Positions 61,701 to 64,000 of a stretch of 64,000 nt of DNA are shown piece by piece; within the stretch, counting starts at the first letter, position 1; each line of letters starts with the position of its first letter. Position numbers and translations under genes: made by a program. Where the stretch lies: NCBI GenBank assembly GCA_037039925.1, contig JAXRKP010000932.1:90001-154000 (forward strand), read 5' to 3'. Source of the stretch: Doris montereyensis (taxonomy: Eukaryota > Mollusca > Gastropoda > Nudibranchia > Dorididae). A model generated the notes under the pieces. It was not told where the DNA came from. It searched no databases and worked only from the letters and a program-made list of their open reading frames with translations.

Positions 61701-63678
61701 AAGACTGATAATGACCTACTAGTAGCACCCGCCAACCTCCCCCTCAATATTACTGCAAAAGAAAGTGAAATAATTTTTTTACTTACGTTTCCCTCCTTCA
61801 ATTGGGTAAATGTGTTCATGAGGTGTGGAGGGGGATTTGTGGAGAAACCTTCTAACATGGACGATAGAGACTTCTTTGATCTGATACAAAATTAAAAATA
61901 AGAGTAAATTTGGAGATTTAATGCACATCGCTGATAAATAATGAGTTTTACAGATGTCAGAGATCTGTAGGAAGTGGAACGCCACACTGAGCTTCAGTTT
62001 TATGCACGCACACACACACACACAAATAAAGAAAAATTTCTTCATATATAGAACAAACATCTAACAACTACAACCTTTCTTTGAAAGATTATACAATTGA
62101 ATTCAATTTAATTTCTTAATACGTTTTGTTTGTTTCATTGAAATTTACCCTGTCCACCATATTGCGATGGTCTCAGGGTGAACGAAGAGGAAAAAGCAAG
62201 ATGAAAGATAAGGAAAAAAGCGAAAGCAAAAGAAAAGATGTAGAACCTATCAACGGCATCTGGCAACCACCCCTCTTATAGGCAAAATTGGTCAACAAAA
62301 AGTAGAAAACAGTAAAAAAAAAAAAAAAAAATGAAAAAAAAAATTCTCATATTGAACCTTTTAAATTTGTAATAACATAATCTGTGTCCATTTACTGTCC
62401 TGGAAAAGCTATGATAGTGATCTTCATAAAAGTATAAAAGAACATCCAGTAAAATAATGCGTACCATGCAAATTGTATGATTGAAATTTTTCTTCTTCAA
62501 AAGTCAAAGTAATAACAGTAAAGATGGATTTATAGTCTGCATCCCCACACAAGTGCAGGCTCACAAGCTGTAAATCACTCATTCCCCAGCAGGCCACTTC
62601 ATTCAAAGACCTTCTCAACTCCCTGGGATGCATACAGTACAGCTGCTTGTGAGATATTTTATACTAACATACTGACAAGATCTTTCTCTACCTATAGCTG
62701 GGTACTCATTTCACATCTCAATTGAGTGAAGTCCCAGTTTTAAGGGTACGTCGTGAAAATACATCTAGGCCAGTCCAGGGTTTTGAACCAGCACTGTCGT
62801 GATTACAAACTCTACGGTGTCACTATAATGCCTCCAGAAGGCAAATAATTAACCCATTAATCAAGCCTAGTGAGATATTTCAAGAGCCAGTGTGATTGAA
62901 CTAGCCAGCCAAATCGTTAGTCTGATTTCGGTAACATTTCAAGTCCATAACGGCAGCTTTACATGCCTACTAAAGCATGAAATTTAAAATCAAGTACTGT
63001 ACCACATATGCGTTGCTTTCCTCATTTAGCTTTAAAGATAATTATTCTTTAAAAAAAATCATTACTGGTTACACATTTGAAAATTTGAAACTTACCTCAC
63101 AATTTCTCCCTTAAGTTTGTCAATATAATTTTGTAAGCAACTCAGCTGAGGTTTCCTTAACAGTCTTGCTTGGAGCTGACCTTCAAGACTGTTTGTATCA
63201 TCAATCTGGAAGAAGAAGAAAGAAGGAAACAAATTAAAACTATGTATGGTTGCAGTAAAAAATGATAATAAAAGTCATCGTCAAAAGACATTTATAAAAC
63301 ATAAAGAACCCCCCCAAAAAAACCAAAACAAAAACTGGTGTTAACTGTCACATTTAACAGAATGTACCAAGTTTTACATCAAAATTCTTTCTACATACTT
63401 AATTTTTTGATTAACCATACCAGAAGCTGTTTCAACCAGTCAGATGGAAAAATAAAGAAAAGAAAAAAAGAAGAAAAGACCAGATACCTTTACAGACCTT
63501 CCAAGTTCCCCCTACTTAACAATAATTATGTTATGACTAAATAGCCTAATCTTTATTTTAAAATCAAAATCAAACAGCACAGGACCTCTTTGATGGCATA
63601 TTGTTGTTGCACGAGCGGACAAACGTCAGTCAGTCCCAGGATTTCATAAATATCTGAAGTTTTCAGTTCTTTTTCAGC
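52725..63678 (-). CDS. KNL1: Kinetochore scaffold KNL1-like, C-terminal coiled coil and RWD region
   Basis: KNL1 links the Mis12/Ndc80 complexes and checkpoint proteins at kinetochores. Minus-strand exons: 63586-63678, 63096-63205, 61787-61880, 61278-61394, 60772-60859, 60251-60289, 59575-59613, 59000-59146, 57787-57938, 56846-56949, 54454-54554, 53457-53579 and 52725-52821 (TAG). All phases agree except 59575-59613 to 59000-59146, where one base or a tiny exon is missing. Early exons are Gln/Lys/Glu-rich coiled coil (for example IAKNCEDAAMAQINKLQA). From LSEWTLLKNNP onward come FGFFSNTVVANVLFMG, MTHLSFTSRM, PWVHVAHKVMMAS, LLNELSERTS, MKIKISNRKTN and a C-terminal helix ending ALESISTILKK. The order coil, [S/E]W-L, RWD-like strands, basic FKIxI-type strand and final helix matches the KNL1 C-terminus. 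Sequence divergence is high, so a different RWD kinetochore or coiled-coil protein remains possible. The 5' part lies off the right edge. Confidence 0.7.
53343..53795 (+). mobile_element. Two family C repeats flanking a KNL1 exon
   Basis: Copy 1 (about 53343-53455: ACCCTATCCACCATCTGATG, TGATCTCAGGGTGAATGAAA) and copy 2 (about 53640-53795: GAATTTACCCCATCCACCAT, TGATCTCATGATGACTAAAG, GGACCTATGACTATGAGC) bracket exon 53457-53579. Both are antisense to the gene, and copy 1 ends almost at the exon donor. Confidence 0.75.
54140..54290 (+). mobile_element. Family C repeat
   Basis: TTTGCTTATTTCATTGAAAT, CCCTTTCCACCATATGTGGT, GATCTCAGAGTGAATCAAGA and ACCTACCAGCTTTGCCCACC, in a KNL1 intron, antisense. 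Confidence 0.82.
54824..55130 (-). mobile_element. Palindromic MITE, family P, copy 2
   Basis: Ends ATATTGACGATGAAAGTAGC and TTTTCACTGTCGATATG are inverted. The interior matches copy 1 in reverse (TTTTAATCTATTTTCA, AAAACTAGACCCAATAGG) with about 100 extra bases at 54970-55080. Confidence 0.72.
55228..55395 (+). mobile_element. SINE family B, 5'-truncated
   Basis: TTTTTTCATGATGTTGTACT, CTCACTCAACTCAGGTGTGA, AACTATGGGTAGAGAAAGCT and CTCCCCGGGCAGTTGAAAAA, in a KNL1 intron, antisense. Confidence 0.78.
55911..56108 (+). CDS. BED/hAT-type zinc-finger fragment
   Basis: A 65-codon open stretch on the + strand, inside a KNL1 intron and antisense to it. It encodes VDAKGSSYECNWPGVIKPSR, an acidic Asp-Glu, then FAFCCVCNSDIRISHGG and NNIVKHL before TGA. 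The Cys-x-x-Cys, Ile-Ser-His-Gly-Gly and Lys-His-Leu pattern is that of the short zinc finger found at the N-terminus of hAT-family transposases and related host proteins. It ends right after the second His, so it is either a lone exon or a truncated transposon relic. No transposase core is seen nearby. Confidence 0.55.
   Translation, partial: NLSDLENLPIGKHKTKVDAKGSSYECNWPGVIKPSRSGDEFAFCCVCNSDIRISHGGSNNIVKHL
56640..56770 (+). mobile_element. Family C repeat
   Basis: TTTGTTTGTTTCGTAGAAAG, TCCTGTCCACCACATGCGGT, GATCTCAGGGTGAATTAAGA, GGAAACAACAAGATGAAAGA and CAGCGCCTGCCAACTACCCA, in a KNL1 intron, antisense. Confidence 0.82.
59848..60095 (+). mobile_element. SINE family D
   Basis: GGGGGACCTGGTGATCCCGA, GGCAAGATGTCGGTTCTCAC, a box-B-like GGATTTGTCCC, CTGGTCCAGCTAGGCGGAT, AAGAAGGAGGTCCTGTGTGC and GAAGATCCCTTGGCAGTTTA, in a KNL1 intron, antisense. 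Confidence 0.82.
61090..61235 (+). mobile_element. SINE family A, 3' half
   Basis: CACTCGACCCAGGCGCAAAT, GGATACAAGCAGTAGCTTGG, GAGTAAAATCCTGAGTCAAA and AAGCTCCGGCTCTATGGGCT, in a KNL1 intron just upstream (genomically) of exon 61278. Confidence 0.8.
61635..61745 (+). mobile_element. Family C repeat, 3' half
   Basis: A purine-rich stretch ends in GACCTACTAGTAGCACCCGC and CAACCTCCCC, the family C 3' end. It is in a KNL1 intron, about 40 bp from the donor of exon 61787-61880. Confidence 0.6.
62123..62280 (+). mobile_element. Family C repeat
   Basis: TTTGTTTGTTTCATTGAAAT, TACCCTGTCCACCATATTGC, GATGGTCTCAGGGTGAACGA and GAACCTATCAACGGCATC, in a KNL1 intron, antisense. Confidence 0.82.
62520..62840 (-). 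mobile_element. SINE family B
   Basis: The reverse complement carries GTAATCACGACAGTGCTGGT, CTCAATTGAGATGTGAAATG, CCCAGCTATAGGTAGAGAAA, AGGAGTTGAGAAGGTC-type and GGCCTGCTGGGGAATGAGTG words, in a KNL1 intron, sense orientation. Confidence 0.8.
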
Positions 63679-63906
63679 CTGTTGAAAGAAAAATATCATT
63701 GGAAACACACATATATTAATATATACTTGACCTTCTTGTTGTAAAATGACAAATTTTTAATCTGTGCATGTATAAATATATTAGATAGTCGAACAAAGAT
63801 AAGTTGAATTCCTTGAGGTTGCTTCCTCCATTTGCTGATTTTGGAGAAATGCATAGGCTAAATGTCTGCGGAAACCCGGTTTTCTCATCAATCCATGGAC
63901 ACGTAC

Positions 63907-64000
63907 GGTAGCCATCTGAAGTGATTCTTTTTGCTTTTGAGTTAGAAAATAATTATATATATGAGTAACTGTCAAAATATAGTCATTCTATATCATTGAA
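63907..64000 (-). CDS. Possible further KNL1-like coding exon at the window edge
   Basis: Upstream of exon 63586-63678 the minus strand is open and reads LTQKQKESLQMAT before a good donor, GTACGT, at 63906-63901. Ending there gives phase 0, as the next exon requires. The Gln/Lys-rich content would suit a coiled coil. The acceptor is not fixed and the stretch also stays open past the donor, so this is tentative. Confidence 0.3.

Noticed and set aside
61278..61880. HAUS5 (augmin subunit) identity for the coiled-coil exons
   Set aside because: One exon (FSTNPPPHLMNTFTQLKEG) loosely resembles a HAUS5 segment, but downstream exons in the same phased chain carry the RWD-type C-terminus expected of KNL1, which HAUS5 lacks.

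Overview
This is an intron-rich, AT-rich animal nuclear genome window. Gene content, short conserved exons, dense SINE and MITE families, long simple repeats and clusters of AGATCT/TCTAGA-type words fit a mollusc (probably a gastropod) or another lophotrochozoan. The taxon is inference; the sequence alone does not fix it.

Layout. 1-2.9 kb: two minisatellites inside a neurexin intron. 2.9-10.0 kb, + strand: the last three recognised coding exons of a neurexin (juxtamembrane stalk, transmembrane segment, cytoplasmic tail with a PDZ-binding C-terminus) and a long 3' UTR. 10-19 kb: intergenic, with SINEs, a 37-bp minisatellite, simple repeats and a LINE tail. 19.0-27.8 kb, - strand: a complete MOCS1 locus (MoaA-type radical SAM domain followed by a MoaC-type domain), the first step of molybdenum cofactor synthesis. 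27.9-38.2 kb: intergenic, with LINE, SINE and DNA-transposon relics. 38.3-41.75 kb, - strand: MRPL41 (mL41). 43.7-49.5 kb, + strand: MRPL14 (uL14m), head-to-head with MRPL41. 52.7-64 kb, - strand: the C-terminal coiled-coil and RWD exons of a kinetochore scaffold, most like KNL1; its 5' part lies beyond the right edge.

The two mitoribosomal genes share one product class (large-subunit proteins). Neurexin (synapse), MOCS1 (cofactor synthesis) and KNL1 (kinetochore) have no evident functional link to them or to each other. I see no bacterial-type operon, CRISPR array, toxin system or virus.

The most useful observations are: (1) the MOCS1A Gly-Gly-stop overlaps two possible splice donors, so read-through or splicing would choose between MOCS1A and a MOCS1A-MoaC fusion; (2) single-base frame breaks at homopolymers in otherwise conserved MOCS1 and neurexin exons, most simply read as assembly errors; (3) a short MRPL14 first exon recovered by splice phase and homology; (4) several repeat families defined by comparing copies within the window, including one with target-site duplications, one whose intronic copies are all antisense, and MITEs with clear inverted termini.
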